The notes below the pieces were generated by a model that did not search any database, was not told the origin of the DNA, and saw only the letters and a list, made by a program, of their open reading frames with translations. This document shows positions 37,437 through 50,002 of a stretch of 64,000 nt of DNA, in pieces. The position numbers and the translations under genes were made by a program. Source of the stretch: Drosophila miranda (Eukaryota; Arthropoda; Insecta; Diptera; Drosophilidae); NCBI RefSeq assembly GCF_003369915.1, contig NC_046675.1:16554001-16618000 (forward strand), in the 5' to 3' direction. Every line of letters starts with the position of its first letter. Position 1 is the first letter of the stretch.

Positions 37437-39263
37437 GGCCACCGAAGCGACCGAAGCGACAGTGTGCCGCTTAAGGTGGCCAAATATTTGCTCATGCAAC
37501 AGACGCGAGGCAAAGACGAAGGGCCTGCCTGGACAGGTGCAGCTCGCACTTAAAACCGCTTATTACGTTAACAATTGCAAATATCGGCGCGGATTGCGCT
37601 CGGCAACGGCAACGAGTAGTGGAAGTAGTGGGAGCCGCAGCACCAGCAGCAGCGCCAGGGGCAGAGGCAGACAGGATTACTTTGCATAATTTTAGGGGCA
37701 TACAAATAACAGCCATGGGATTCACATTCAATCCCACATCCACACCAACACCCACACACACATAGACAGAGTCTCTGGCATGCCAATGAAAGCATTTCGC
37801 TTCCTAGCGAAAACGGAAGGAAATTTCACTAGCTGACTGCAGCAGCCACATCCACAGCCGCCGCCGCAGCCGCCTATGGATTGCTGGAGTGTGTGCGGGT
37901 GTTTGGGGTGTGTGGCACGGGGCCTTGCAAAGCCACATTAGAGAGAAATGTAGGTGGTAGAGGCAGGGCAACAAAAGTATTTGTTATGCGGTAAAAATGC
38001 ATAAAAATCCTGAGACCGGCATTTATTTAAATTTATGCCGTTATAACGTAATTTTGCATTACCCCAAAATGATGGCAAACCGCAGACCCAGACCCCAGAC
38101 CCAAGTCAGCGCTTCGCAGGCATTTTATTGTTGCACTTACCGTGGAATGGGGCATGTGGGTGTGTGCCACAGTTTGTTCTGGCATTTTTATACAAATTTT
38201 TACACATTTTGTAGCCGTCGTTGTGCTGCGCTGCGCCGTGCAGTCGTCGACAAAGCCCAAAGCCAGAAAGTTTCGCTTCCGCCTTTTATTTTGGATAAAT
38301 AAGTATCTGGCAATTGTTATTTGAATAAACTATACTTTCGAATCTTTTATCCTTTATCCTCTATACATACACATATTTAAATATTCATTTGCTGTTATTT
38401 TTTTATCATTTCAATTGTTTATCTGTGCCGACGTTGTTTTTTTCGGTTCGGATTGCTATTGCAGCTCTGGCTTTGGAATAATACGAAAGTTATTCATTTG
38501 TTATGCATATGAAGTAGCCCCGAAAATGTGTTGCGGTTTATTGCTGTAGCTTTTGTGGCTCTTGCCACTGCCGCTGTGGCGCGTTGGCGACAACAAAAGA
38601 ATAGTTTTGATAGTTAGAAATGGCATTGGTGCCAGAATGCTAGGCAAAATTAGTGGTTTCCGTTGCGGGAACCCTCCCAATGCAATGCCAAATTAATGTG
38701 TATATGTATTATTTGAGCTTTAAAATGAGTCCTCCCAAAGCTCTTAAATCCTTCCAGACTCAATGGGCGATGCCTTTCATCGATCAACATCGTTTACTTG
38801 TACCAATGCAAATGTGGTAGAGCAAAGGCCAGCATCCATTTGTCACTTCCAATTAGCCCAAGTCCAAGTCAAAGTAAGGTGAACACTACGCTGGCTTCTA
38901 ATCTTTCGACATCTGTGTAGTTCGTACACCAGATGGGGGCTGGAGTCGGAGAAGGTATTGGATTGAGGGGCAGTGCCCAGACTCATTCAATCAATTGAAA
39001 CACTGACACTGCTTTCTGTGTTTTGAATACAAATAAGGCAAAGTGATGGCCACCCCGCAACATGCAGCTGCCACGCCTCCGCCTCCAACAAAGCAGTCGG
39101 TGCTAGCCATTGCTACTGCCAGTGCCACTGCCACTGCCACTGCCAATGTCTTGGATGTTTGCAGCCGATGAAAATGGGAGTTAATTTAAATCCAAAGTAA
39201 TTAATTAGACACTTGGTTGGCAAATCAAGTAATCCAATCTATACGCCAGACAGTTGTCGCTCT

Positions 39264-39287
39264 CCCAGTCCCAGTCCCAGTCCCAGT
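39264..39287. repeat. (CCCAGT)4 hexanucleotide repeat
   Basis: Four perfect units, flanked by degenerate CTGTTT/CTGCTT strings. Confidence 0.85.
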
Positions 39288-39544
39288 TTCAGTTGCTGTC
39301 TCCGTTTATGTTTCTCCTTCTGTTTCTGCTTCTGTCCCTAGCCAAGGCTAATCAAACGCACAATGGAAACCCTCGGGGGCAGAGGCAGAGCGGACCAGCA
39401 AAGTGACCAATATCCATATATCAATGGCATAGCTCATGCTGCCGTGTGTGCTTATCCACTCAATGCCCAGACAATGGCAATTTCAATGATTTTGTTTAGC
39501 CCAGTGATTCGGAGAATTGAGTTCGACTGATGCCATACATACAT

Positions 39545-39568
39545 ACGAGTATGTACTCGTACTAGTAC
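39545..39568. other. Overlapping palindromes
   Basis: ACGAGTA (39545-39551) and TACTCGT (39554-39560) are perfect complements around TG. They overlap a second palindrome, GTACTAGTAC (39559-39568). The stretch follows a CATA tandem run. Confidence 0.6.
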
Positions 39569-42338
39569 GTACACATATTATCCATAAGCTACGTGCCACA
39601 AGCAAATTAAGGATACACACACACGGACACACACACTGTTCGAGCCGAATGCCTCTCAATAAATGTATGCCAATTTGCGATGGTTAATGAAACGCTTTGT
39701 GCCGTGTCGATTGCATTGCGGTGCCTCACCTTTCCTTGAACTAACCAAATAATCCCGCAACAATAGTGACCGAATCCCTCCAGCTAGTTTCTGCTGCACT
39801 TTAATCTTCCCCCGTTCGTTTGTCAATTTCACTTTTCCCGTTTTCTTTGACATTCGAGGTACATTTTTGCCAAGTTTCATCAATTCGTGTGCAGAACCGG
39901 CTGAGGTCCCTAAGGGCTTGGCTCTATCGCCGTCCCAGCACTCGTCCAGCTACTGGTTCTGTTCATTTCAATTTTGTAATTGAGATTAGCTCTTTGGGAA
40001 TAATGGAGATCAGATCATTTAATTAACTTTGTTTTCGAGCACGTCGAGTCCTCCTCGCTGGTGCTGCCACAGTTTCCGCTTCCGATGTCAAGTGCCTGCC
40101 GACTGCCCCCTGCCCTGTCTGTGCGGGCGTTTTATGTATCCTCCTGTACGACTATCTGTATCTGTGCTTTGGTATGCGTCTGTAATACTTACTGATTGAA
40201 CTAACTCTCAAACGCAATAATTTTACGATTGCCAGCCAACGTTAGTTGGATTGCCGAGTGCCGTCAGTTGTCTGTTAATTTGCTGACCAACAATGCCATT
40301 TGTTAATTTCTACTTGGAATCTTCTGCTCAATTTGGCCACCAGATAGGAGGATGCATTGAACATCGGCCCACTAACTGGGTGCATGTGTCTCGATTTCAT
40401 TTCCGAAATTGAATTGCCAAAAGTGTTGCATCCGTACTCCCCAATCTCCTATCTCTCTGCTTTCAGTTCTCCATTCCCCATTCCCACTTCCAATTATAAT
40501 TATGCCAGTCTCAGTTGGACTGGATCTCTCGAGTTGCTTTCTGGTTGCTGCTCGATGCGTTTTTGGGTCTATGCATTTCATTTACACTGGCTAGGGAAAT
40601 GCTCGGTTTCAGCTTTCCTCTGCCTCTGCTTTTGCCGCTGCCTCTTAGTCTCAGTCTCAGTCCCATTCTGACTCTGACTCTGGGTCTATCTTCGTCATCG
40701 TCTGATGCTTCTGTTGCTGTTGCTGCTTTTATTTTCACTTTTCTTTCTCGCATGGCTTAGAATGAGCCAAATTGCATTCAGCTGTTTGTTTTTATGCGCT
40801 GTCACGAGAATTCCAAACTACTTTTGAATAATTTCATTTATTTATGTTCCCCATTGCTCGTCGCTAAAGTTTCGCTGCAGTTGATGCTGTCCTGTCTGTA
40901 GTTCTCCCTCGTCTTTTTTCAGTCAGTCTGTTAGTCGCTTATTTATTTAGTTTTTCTTTCTTCTCTCTAAACTGCTAAAAAGGCGCAAAACTTGTCGCTC
41001 TGTGTCAAAAGTTCTGCATTGGACTGAAAGGGGTCTCGACTCGTCTCACTTCTTTGCCTTACTTCATGCCATCATTGCGTACTCCAAACGTAGATAACGC
41101 ATCTTAACTCTTATTTTAATTAAATTTTAATTAAAACGGTGCTTAATAAGTCTCGCAAATGTAAGGGACACCGATCTATATTTTAGCTCTTCACCAGCAA
41201 AAAGGTGATCCATTTCAATATATCTGTGGATGCAAAAGTTTCATTGGAATCATTGGTGCCCATCTGCTGAATGCTTTTGGCAGCTGATGCTCGAACAGCC
41301 CCTAGAGTTTCACAGTCAAGTGAGTTTGGCAGCTTTCCTGTAATGCAATTAAGCATACGCCGCGTGCACCCCACTGGCAGGGCAGGGCAAGACAGGGGCG
41401 TGTTCCCGTAAATGGCATGTGCAGCTAATTATACCTAAAACGCCATTTTGTTGTCAAAACCTGACTGGCCTGGCGTGCATTCTACATCCGTAGCCTGTGC
41501 CAGATATTTGACAGCTAGCCAATTGGTTGCTTCTAAGTGTCATGGCTCATTAAATATCACTGAGCTAACAATTTATTAATACTCAATTAACACTCTTGCT
41601 GGTAGTACTATATTGGGTACATGTCGGGTTAAAAGGGGCTCAAAACAGCCACCTATAAAATATAGCTTTCCTTTCTGGCAGTATATTGTAGATGCATACA
41701 TTGTATATCCATGTGATTTCAACCATTTAAGCCATTTTCAGCTGTTGCAAATTTTCACAAAAATGGTGTGTTTTTTGTAGCTCTAAAATTTCGGTAATTT
41801 TCTTGCCCAGTATTGGGCGGATTTCGGCAGTGTGACCCCAGAAAAGCTGCCTGCTTTTAGGCTGCTCTTTTGTGGAGCCACCAGGGATGCAATGCGAACA
41901 AACTTGTCACTAAAGCCAAGGCTGGAACTTTTTGAATGCATTCTTGGCGTTAACTTCTTGGTGCGAAAAGTTGGCGCAAAATACTTGGCTCAAATATTGT
42001 TTTCGCACGCTTTTGTTGCGCTAAGCAGGCACCCCATAAGAAGACATAGTACTCGTGTACCCCTACCCTCCAGCCCGGACCCTAGCAGGCAACGTAAATT
42101 GTATCATTGTGTACTGTCTTTTTAAGAGTTTTTATTTTGTTATATTCTATTTTTGTTTTTTGTTTCGATGCGTTCTTTTATTTCGGTTCGCTCCTCATTC
42201 TGTTTGGTTGGTTTTGGGTTTGGCTGGGCTTCTATTTTATTTGGGTTTTTTTTCTGCACATTTTTGCCATGTATTGGCATTTTCAGCGCTTATTTGTATC
42301 GTTTTCGTTCACTTTGTTGTTACTTTTGTTATGGCTGA

Positions 42339-42373
<35 letters not shown>

Positions 42374-42381
42374 TTGCTGTG
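42339..42381. repeat. (TGCTGT)n / CAG-type repeat
   Basis: TGCTGT units with interspersed TGC. Read on the plus strand it makes a hydrophobic Leu/Val/Ala pseudo-protein that is not a gene. Confidence 0.85.
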
Positions 42382-42765
42382 CTCCTTCTATTGTTGCTCC
42401 TGCCCCTGCTCCTGGTGTTGGTTATTGTTGTTGTTGTTGTTGCGGTTGCTGTTTTCAATTTTGTTGCAAGCGCAAGGCATTTTTGTTGTTTTCCTCCCGT
42501 CTCAGATTGTTGCTGCTGCAGTTTTTTGGCAATTTCCTTAAAACGCAAAAGTTGAAAAGTTGCCTGATGTACGCATAGATACACACATACATACATCTAT
42601 AAGCTTTATTTTCTTATTTCTCCGTATGCCCTTATTGGCGCTTGTGAGCGTGCTTTGTTCGGTACTTCTCAGTTTGGCAGTGGCATTTTGTAGATACTTT
42701 TGAAAACTATGCAAATCATTCATTAAACTCTCCCACAGCCACAGTTGATTGCCAAAGTAGAGCCG

Positions 42766-43314
42766 TTAGTGGCGCCTCTTGGGCGTATTGATAATACCCT
42801 AGGGCGGTAGGCACTAAATAGAGGAAGAAGATGGACGTTTAGGCAGACTCAACTTACATAGGCCCTCTTCATAACCGAGTCCTTGCTGGCATCGTACGGA
42901 TGCTGTTTCGATGGAATCTCCACCACAGTCGGCACCGGCACCACATGGGCATCGACTGTGGGGCGTATCATGTCCGCATACACCTGATTGATCAAAATAA
43001 TACCTATGTCGGAGCGCTCTAGGAATTTCTTAAAGCAGGCATTAATCTGGGCAGCAGTGGTATCTGGTTGAGGATAGGGATAAGGTTGTTTGTGTTTGAT
43101 AGACTATCTATCATTGCTGGGATTTACCCTTCTCCACAACGAAAAAATTCCGTTCACGATCCTCACTGACTTCTCCAATGCCACCAAGCAGAAAGCCTAC
43201 ACAAGTGTCCTTTGGAAAATATGGTTAGTTGAATTTATTCGAAAATGGTATTACTCTTACCTCATCGCCAATAACGCCAATGAGTTTACCAAATGTTTCC
43301 ATATTTATCGACAT
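42766..43314 (-). CDS. Vha14-2: V-type proton ATPase subunit F, 124 aa
   Basis: Four exons (minus): 43314-43261, 43209-43128, 43063-42858 and 42798-42766, with phases 0, 1 and 0. The product is 124 residues, the usual length for subunit F. Conserved stretches include [19 protein letters not shown] at the start, [18 protein letters not shown] in the middle and [16 protein letters not shown] near the end. Subunit F is part of the central rotor stalk of the V1 sector, which couples ATP hydrolysis to proton pumping into endomembrane compartments or across apical membranes. D. melanogaster has two copies: Vha14-1 on 2R is the ubiquitous one, and Vha14-2 lies in the 83B area. The divergent residues here ([16 protein letters not shown]) and the synteny favour Vha14-2. 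The last exon is only 33 nt ([10 protein letters not shown] then stop); reading on past exon 3 would instead end after Val-Ser. The gene stands alone in a gene-poor region. Confidence 0.93.
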
Positions 43315-46300
43315 TTTCAAACTCAATTCTAGCACGGAAATAAATTGTTACAACGACACTGAAATGATGGGATTGCCAACGCTTCCTATATGGAAACTAA
43401 AACTCACAGTCGATTTTTCCATACTATCTGTATTTAAAACAGACTTTTCCCGGCCAACCGTTCTGGCGCATATATGTATGAATAAAACATATCTGATGAC
43501 GAAATAATTGTTTGAGTGAAAAGATTTTAGAGAATTGAGATCTGCGAACGAGTGGCATGCAGAAACTGGCCAGCACGCAGGATGCAGCGGAATACTTTGG
43601 GGCAATGCGAACTGCACTTGACAGCTACGCCGGATTTGATGGCAGAACACTGGCTGGACTTCGCTGGCGCTGCCCCTGCCACATTCTGTTGCCCCTGCTG
43701 CTGCTGTTTGTTGTTTTGTCAAGCGTAAAACAAGTTTTATAATTGTTTGAAATGTTTGCTTTGTTGCTCTTGCCTCTGCCGCTACCGCTGTCCACTGCAA
43801 TGCAATTTTATAACGAATTTTTGTCAGTTGCTGCTCAAAACTTAATCGAAAACAATGGCAACAGCATCAACAAAATTGAGTGTCCAAACAGTTCCCCACC
43901 TCATAAACCTCCCCAATACACCACCCACTTCTTGTGTAGTTTATGTAATGCGCTGCGCCTGAAAGTTTATGCTGCGACAGCTCCTAATTGGATTAGATAA
44001 CTGCCCAAAAGGGCTTAGCCCACACCTACAGTCTTGACGTATTCCACGCATTGATCACCTTTGCTCCTATTGTCTTTTGTCTGTTTCCACTCTTTCGAAG
44101 TGAATCGCTCCATATCCTAGGCCGAAGCCAGTGCTCAAGCCGGTTTTGTGCACCACATTTGCTTTCCATTTCTCCATTTTAGCTGTTTTTCTGCTAACTC
44201 ATTTGCGTTACGTAGTTGCATGGCAACAGAGTGGCAAAGTGGCAGAGGGCCGGAAAGCAGTCCCTAAATGTTGCTAATTGTTGTACAAACTTTCGACACA
44301 ACCGGTGCCAGGCTGGCTGCTGCCACTTGAACCCAACAATTCTTCAGTTAACATTTTTTCAAATCAGCTCTAATTGTTTACAGCTTACATATCAATAACC
44401 AATTTGAAGCCGTAGCTGTTGCTTTTGCCGCTGCTTTAGCTGTCGTGTGGCATAACTAATTATGATTAATGCTCCAAAGCCAGCCCCTGACATTTGCCAT
44501 TAATTGACAGTTGGAGCAGCAGCAGCAGCAGCACACAGAGACCGACACAGATCCAAACACATCTATGAAGTTGCACTCCCCGAGGTGCATTGAACTTTTG
44601 TGTCTGAGGGGAAAAACTGTCATTGCAACAACGTCAGGGCACACACGTAAATTGCAACCACACTGAGCCCATCCCAACTCAATCCAAATCCGATACCAAG
44701 CCCAGAGCTATCCAAGCCATCGATGTTTTGGCCCGCTGACCTTTTTCCACACATTGCTATGGCTAATGCCGATGCCGGAGCCAGCCAGAGTTGGTATGCC
44801 AGCCTCAAAGCGACGACCACAACCGCCATTTCATGCTACCGGTTTTAGTTTATTGACTACACCACTGGGCAACATCAGCGACAGAAACATCAGCAACAGC
44901 AACGGGAAACGGGAAACGGGGAACGGGAACGCCAACAATGTTTCGATTGACTTTTGCTGGCTGAAGCTTCTTAAATATGGCCATGGTGACATTTAATATG
45001 CTGTTGGCAGAAAATTTTCACTTATGCCCGGCACGTTCTGCCTATTTTCCCGCTTTGGGTCACAGGCCCTCCAAATAGTTGAACATTTTAATTTGGATTT
45101 TAAGCGTGGAGTTCTTTGCTCCCTTGGAGGGGTTCTAAGTTTCTCTTTTTGCCCAGATTGTGTGACATGCATGTGTTTATGTGCGTTTTCACAGAATTAG
45201 GTTGGATTTTAAAATAAGGTTTTTTCTTCGAATATTCTCGGAAATTCGGAAAGTAATTGACTGAAAATCGGATGAATCATAGCCCCCAGTCCCTGAGGCC
45301 TATCAATGCTGTGTAGATGTCGGCAACATTCTACCAAATCAGGTTACTCGTTCATGCATTCATAAGTCATTCGCTCACCAGCTGACAATCGCTTCAGCTG
45401 GCTGTCCCTTCATTCAGATTGTGTGTTTGTCAGCCCAGTTATTCTGTTTTTCGAATATCAGATATCTCATATTCTTTCCCTCCTCACGATTTACTCTTTG
45501 GTTGGCCCTTCTTGGGTTGGTTGGCTTTGTTCGGCATACGCCTTTCGCCCTTCCATTTTGCCTGGCTGCTGCTCTGCTGAACTTTTGAAGGCATTTCAAA
45601 AGCCTGGTTAAGTGCAAGCACGCCTGTTATTTATATAGTGCTTAAAATACCATAACATTTGCGGGATTATATAATCGAAACTGCTATCGCCGCCATCCAT
45701 AGACCTGTCGCTGCTCCGTATGCACATCACGCAAATCAAGGCATAAGCAAAAAAAAAACACAAATTCGCAATACGCTTTCTTCTTCTACATATTGGAGTG
45801 AAATGTAATGAACCTTTCAGTGCTCTGCTTGCTGCTTGTGATGTTTTGTACTGCCACAGCTACTGCCACTGCTGCTGCTGTGGTTGATTATTCAACAATT
45901 TTTATTGAAAGGTAAACAGGCGTACAACAACAACAGCTACAACATCAGCAACAGCGGCAACAAGAGCAAAAATCACAAGGAAAGCAATGTGCAAAATGTC
46001 AAATGCAGGCAGCAAACAGAGAGGAGTACGTCCGTATATGCGACACGGGTAGTACGACTACATGACATCGACATTAACGTCACGGCGACAACATCCACCG
46101 ATATCTCACTGCCATTCACTTGCCAGCGGAGCATATACTCGTACTCGTTTGTACATATGCACTCTCTTTTTTGGTGGCTCACAATCAATCGAATTGTAAA
46201 ACAAAATTAGCATAATGACAATATAATAAACAAAGGCAAAGGCAGCGTCAGCCACAAATGATCGGAAGGCAGCTGCAGCAGCAGCAGGCCATTCAGCCCA

Positions 46301-47348
46301 TGCAACATTCGACAGGATGGTAGGAACGGCAGGAAGAGCAGGAAGAGCTGACGGCCGCAGGGGATACAAATTCAATGCCTAATTGGTAAAAGTTCTGGCC
46401 ATGGGCGGTGCTGTGCTGACCATTGCAGACCGCATATCAGAGTGCATATTCGCTGTATATGTGAGTGGCTGGGTGTGCGGGTGTTAACTGTTAATGTGCA
46501 GTTGGTTATTATGCAGGGCCCTAAGCCAAAAATCGTGCCAATGCATTGAACGCCACTTTTGTGGGTTGATAACCTCTGGTCTGCGCCCGACCAATCTCCT
46601 CTCTCCTCTCTTTTGCCCCCCTCGCGCATTTGTCGATTCAATTGACGAACTGGGTCAGCATGTGGCGGCGACTGAGTTGTCGGCATTTTGGTCTTATTGG
46701 CAAGCGAGCGGACGATGGTAGCGAAACCGTTAATAGAAATGCATTAAAATCAAATACGTTTTGGCGTTTGTTCCAATTCTGAGAGCATGCCGCACATTAG
46801 TCTTAAGTAATGGCTGACTGCAAATCACGCCACGAATCACAATTTATCAAAAAAACGTCACGTAATTACCAAGCAGTCAACGCCAACTACAAGATACTTT
46901 GACAGTCGGATGATACAGACAGGGTCCCAGTCACAGCCAGAGCCACAACCAGACCCAGACCCAGAGCCAGAGCCAGCGCCAGAGCCATGTATCTCCACTT
47001 GCGACTTCTTTCCAAATTCCCAGCAGCTGTCTGTGTGCTGACTCCGCCAGCAGATGCGTTTGATTTGTGTGTTCTCTCCTGTTTCCATCGCCATCGTCTT
47101 CCACAGATTTCGCTGTCGCTCGTCGTCAATGCCGTCGTCGTAGTCGCTCTTTGTACTGTATCTTATTTTATATTCCAATCACAAAAGGCGTTGTCGAAGC
47201 GGCGACAAAAGCAACGCCAAAAGCTGTTGCCAGTCCTCTGAGTAAACAGTTTTTGACATACGCGTAGGAGCAGAGCCGAAGAGGCTAAGGAACTGATCGC
47301 CATCCGCCGACACGTCACTCTCTGGTACTGGTACGGGTACTGGCGCGG

Positions 47349-47367
47349 CGGGTCGGGTCGGGTCGGG
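47349..47367. repeat. (GGGTC)n pentanucleotide repeat
   Basis: Nearly four units of GGGTC. Confidence 0.7.
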
Positions 47368-49257
47368 AAGATGATGGTTCCACTTTGTGGTGCTGCTCCT
47401 CCATCTGCTAATGGGAGTGCTGGCATTAGAAATTGCCGCCGAGTCTATACCTATACCTCGTATATAAACCCCTGCCATATACATAGATTGGCATCAGCAG
47501 GCGTGTGTAAAAAACTTAATGAATCGTTGTACTTAAGTCTCTTTTCTATGAATAGTTTCCCGGCCTGTGAATGAAGAAGATAATGACTGATTGTTGCCAG
47601 ATGAAAGCCAATTATGTGATTGTTACTCTGAGAATTTTTACCACAACAACAGGGTCTGCGGCACTTGCGATTCTTCCGTCAAATGGTGTGTTTTGTTGAT
47701 TTGCAACATCTCGTATTTTCACTGACTTTCGATAGCATGACATGGCAAATATCGGTGATTCGATTTTAACAGCCCTGCCATATTCGTATATCTATTTCGG
47801 TTGTTTAGGCTAGACCTTTTCGCGAAATCCACCTAATTGGTCATTAATATAAATTAATATAAAATTCAAATAACCTATGTACACAAATAGCAGCACACTC
47901 TTACGAGTATGTCTGCTGTTGATTGTTTGTTTGGTAGTATGCAAAATACAATAAGTACACCACATGTTGGCCCGTACAAAACCCAATCCGACAGCGCACC
48001 ACACGAACCGTAAAGAAATGCTCGAAGAAATAAAATTAAAAAGGTATAGGAGTATATAGAGGCTTACATACATCAGATCAACGCTTGTAATACGCATCAA
48101 AATGAAATAAAATCGCATTTTTTCTGATTGATTGAGGCATGAGTAATGAAAAATTGAGCGTGCAACAGACGCAGACAGGCGGCCAGGCGAAAGGTGCTGC
48201 GCTGCCATAGTGGGTGAAAAAAGGGGGTACTGGGATTGGGATGGGGGGCTTGGCAAGCGATATGTGTGTTTCATGTCTGTATGACTCTGATTTTATGCGC
48301 TACATTACCTTTTGATTTCAATTCATAACAAATCAGGCAGCAATTTACCTAAAGAAAGCGAAATAATAAATGGAAAAATGGAAATGAATGTGAAAAGCGT
48401 AAAAAATATTTAATAAAATTGAATTAGTCCGTCCCCATTCCCGTCCCGATCCAGTCAGTCGCATATCGCACAAATCATTCGGCAACGTCAGCTGGAAATA
48501 TCCGAGGAAATTACCCCAAGCCAAACCGGGATGACGATGACTGACAAAGCTGGGCCAGATCCGAATAAAGGCGGCATCTCAGACTAAACAAAAGTTACGG
48601 GCCATATTAAAATGTCATCGTGTCATTGCTTCAGAGCCATGCAAGCCTGGACAGGCCAAGGGACTAGGCCAAAAGACCAGGGACCAGGGACGAGGTGCAG
48701 CTTGGACAGCAACTAACGACGACATGATGAAGCGTAAACAAGCATGTCCAACTTGCAGACAGGCGGCGGACGAGCTGGGTGACGGATGTGGGGGGAGGTT
48801 AGGAGGCTGTTGGGAGGGTACTGGTACGCCAAGTGAAAACTAAAACAAAATGAAATTTTATTTTGCATTTGAAGTGATTTCTAGCAGCAATGACTTGTCT
48901 GGGACTGTCTCCTCGCCTCCACACATGCTTTAGATTTTTATTTGTATTTCAAATGTTTTGTGAAAGTGCCAGCAGCATTTTTAGCCAGAGTCGAGTCCAT
49001 TTGGTAAACGTTTCCTCCCTTTGTTATTTTCTGGCCAACTAGTACGAAGAGTTTTATATTTTTTTGGTCCTGTTTTTGCATGATTTTTGCGGGTCCCAGC
49101 CCAAACATACCTCGAAAAGTTGCAGCAGAAAAAAAAACAGCTCAAAACTCTGCGAGGCCACACACGAACACACACACGGATCTGGGGTGCATGACTTTGA
49201 AACGTTGGGACGCCCAAAACTGAAGCTGCAGTTCGAGTTAGAGTTTCAGTTGAAGCT

Positions 49258-49281
49258 GGGACTGGGACTGGGACTGGGACT
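49258..49281. repeat. (GGGACT)4 hexanucleotide repeat
   Basis: Four perfect units followed by GGAGCT. This is the reverse-complement family of the CCCAGT repeats elsewhere in the window. Confidence 0.85.
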
Positions 49282-49984
49282 GGAGCTGCAAGTAGATGAC
49301 CCGCATGAAAATGCTGGCCCTGGCATATTTTTATGCCGCAAGCATGCAGGACAAATGGCTGAAATTTTTGCGCTCCTGATGAGGATGTGGGATGAGTAGG
49401 GCCAGGCCGAGATGGCGATGGCTGCCCTTGGGCAGCGGCGGCTGCAGTTAGTTTTCGACATGTGTACGTGGCCCGCCATCAGCAGCCACTGGGCATGCAC
49501 TGAGTACCAGGCGTACCAGTACCGAGCCAGGCGAAAAAGTCATTTCTCCTCGAGATCCTTCCCCCCACATATTTCCTACGCTCTGAAATAGTTGCACCAT
49601 AGTTGCTCCTGAACCTGCATCAGTTTCTGTGTAGCGTGTCTTGTTCGTGTGGTAGTGGTGGTGGCCTTAGGGTATTGGTGGCGGTAGGGGGGCAAACACA
49701 GAGCGGGGTAAATATATATGGGGAAATTGAACAAGTCGTTTGTCGGCTGCCCTAGGAATTTATGTGTGCAGGGAGCGTGTCGCCATCATCGTCTCCATAG
49801 TCTCCACCGCCAGACGGACCCGTTAGTCGAGTTGAAAATTAAACATTGCGTATACGCCTAGGTGCATAATAATTCATGCCTGGAGTTGAAGCTGGTAGAC
49901 CAGGCCCATTGCTCACCAGGCGACTGCAAACGAAATTGTGTGTAAAATGTTTTAATATGAGCTCATAATATATGAGCCACAGAC

Positions 49985-50002
49985 AGGGACAGGGACAGGG
50001 AC
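49985..50002. repeat. (CAGGGA)3 repeat
   Basis: Three units of CAGGGA, followed by CATGGAC. Confidence 0.7.

Larger units (their letters stand above)
26991..42765. other. Gene-poor interval II, between TE block and Vha14-2
   Basis: Nearly 16 kb without a supportable gene. The part up to about 27,600 is strongly AT-rich and may be more TE-derived DNA. The remainder has ordinary composition, dense in CATAAA/TTTATG, TAATTA and CAG-type strings and short hexamer repeats. A weak minus-strand exon candidate at 33,848-33,924 is given as a finding. No tRNA, snoRNA or known miRNA could be recognised. Regulatory or non-coding-RNA content is likely but unproven. Confidence 0.5.

Noticed and set aside
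42055..42555. 166-codon hydrophobic plus-strand frame
   Set aside because: Almost entirely Leu/Val/Phe/Cys from T-rich DNA and TGCTGT repeats; low complexity, no start or splice support.
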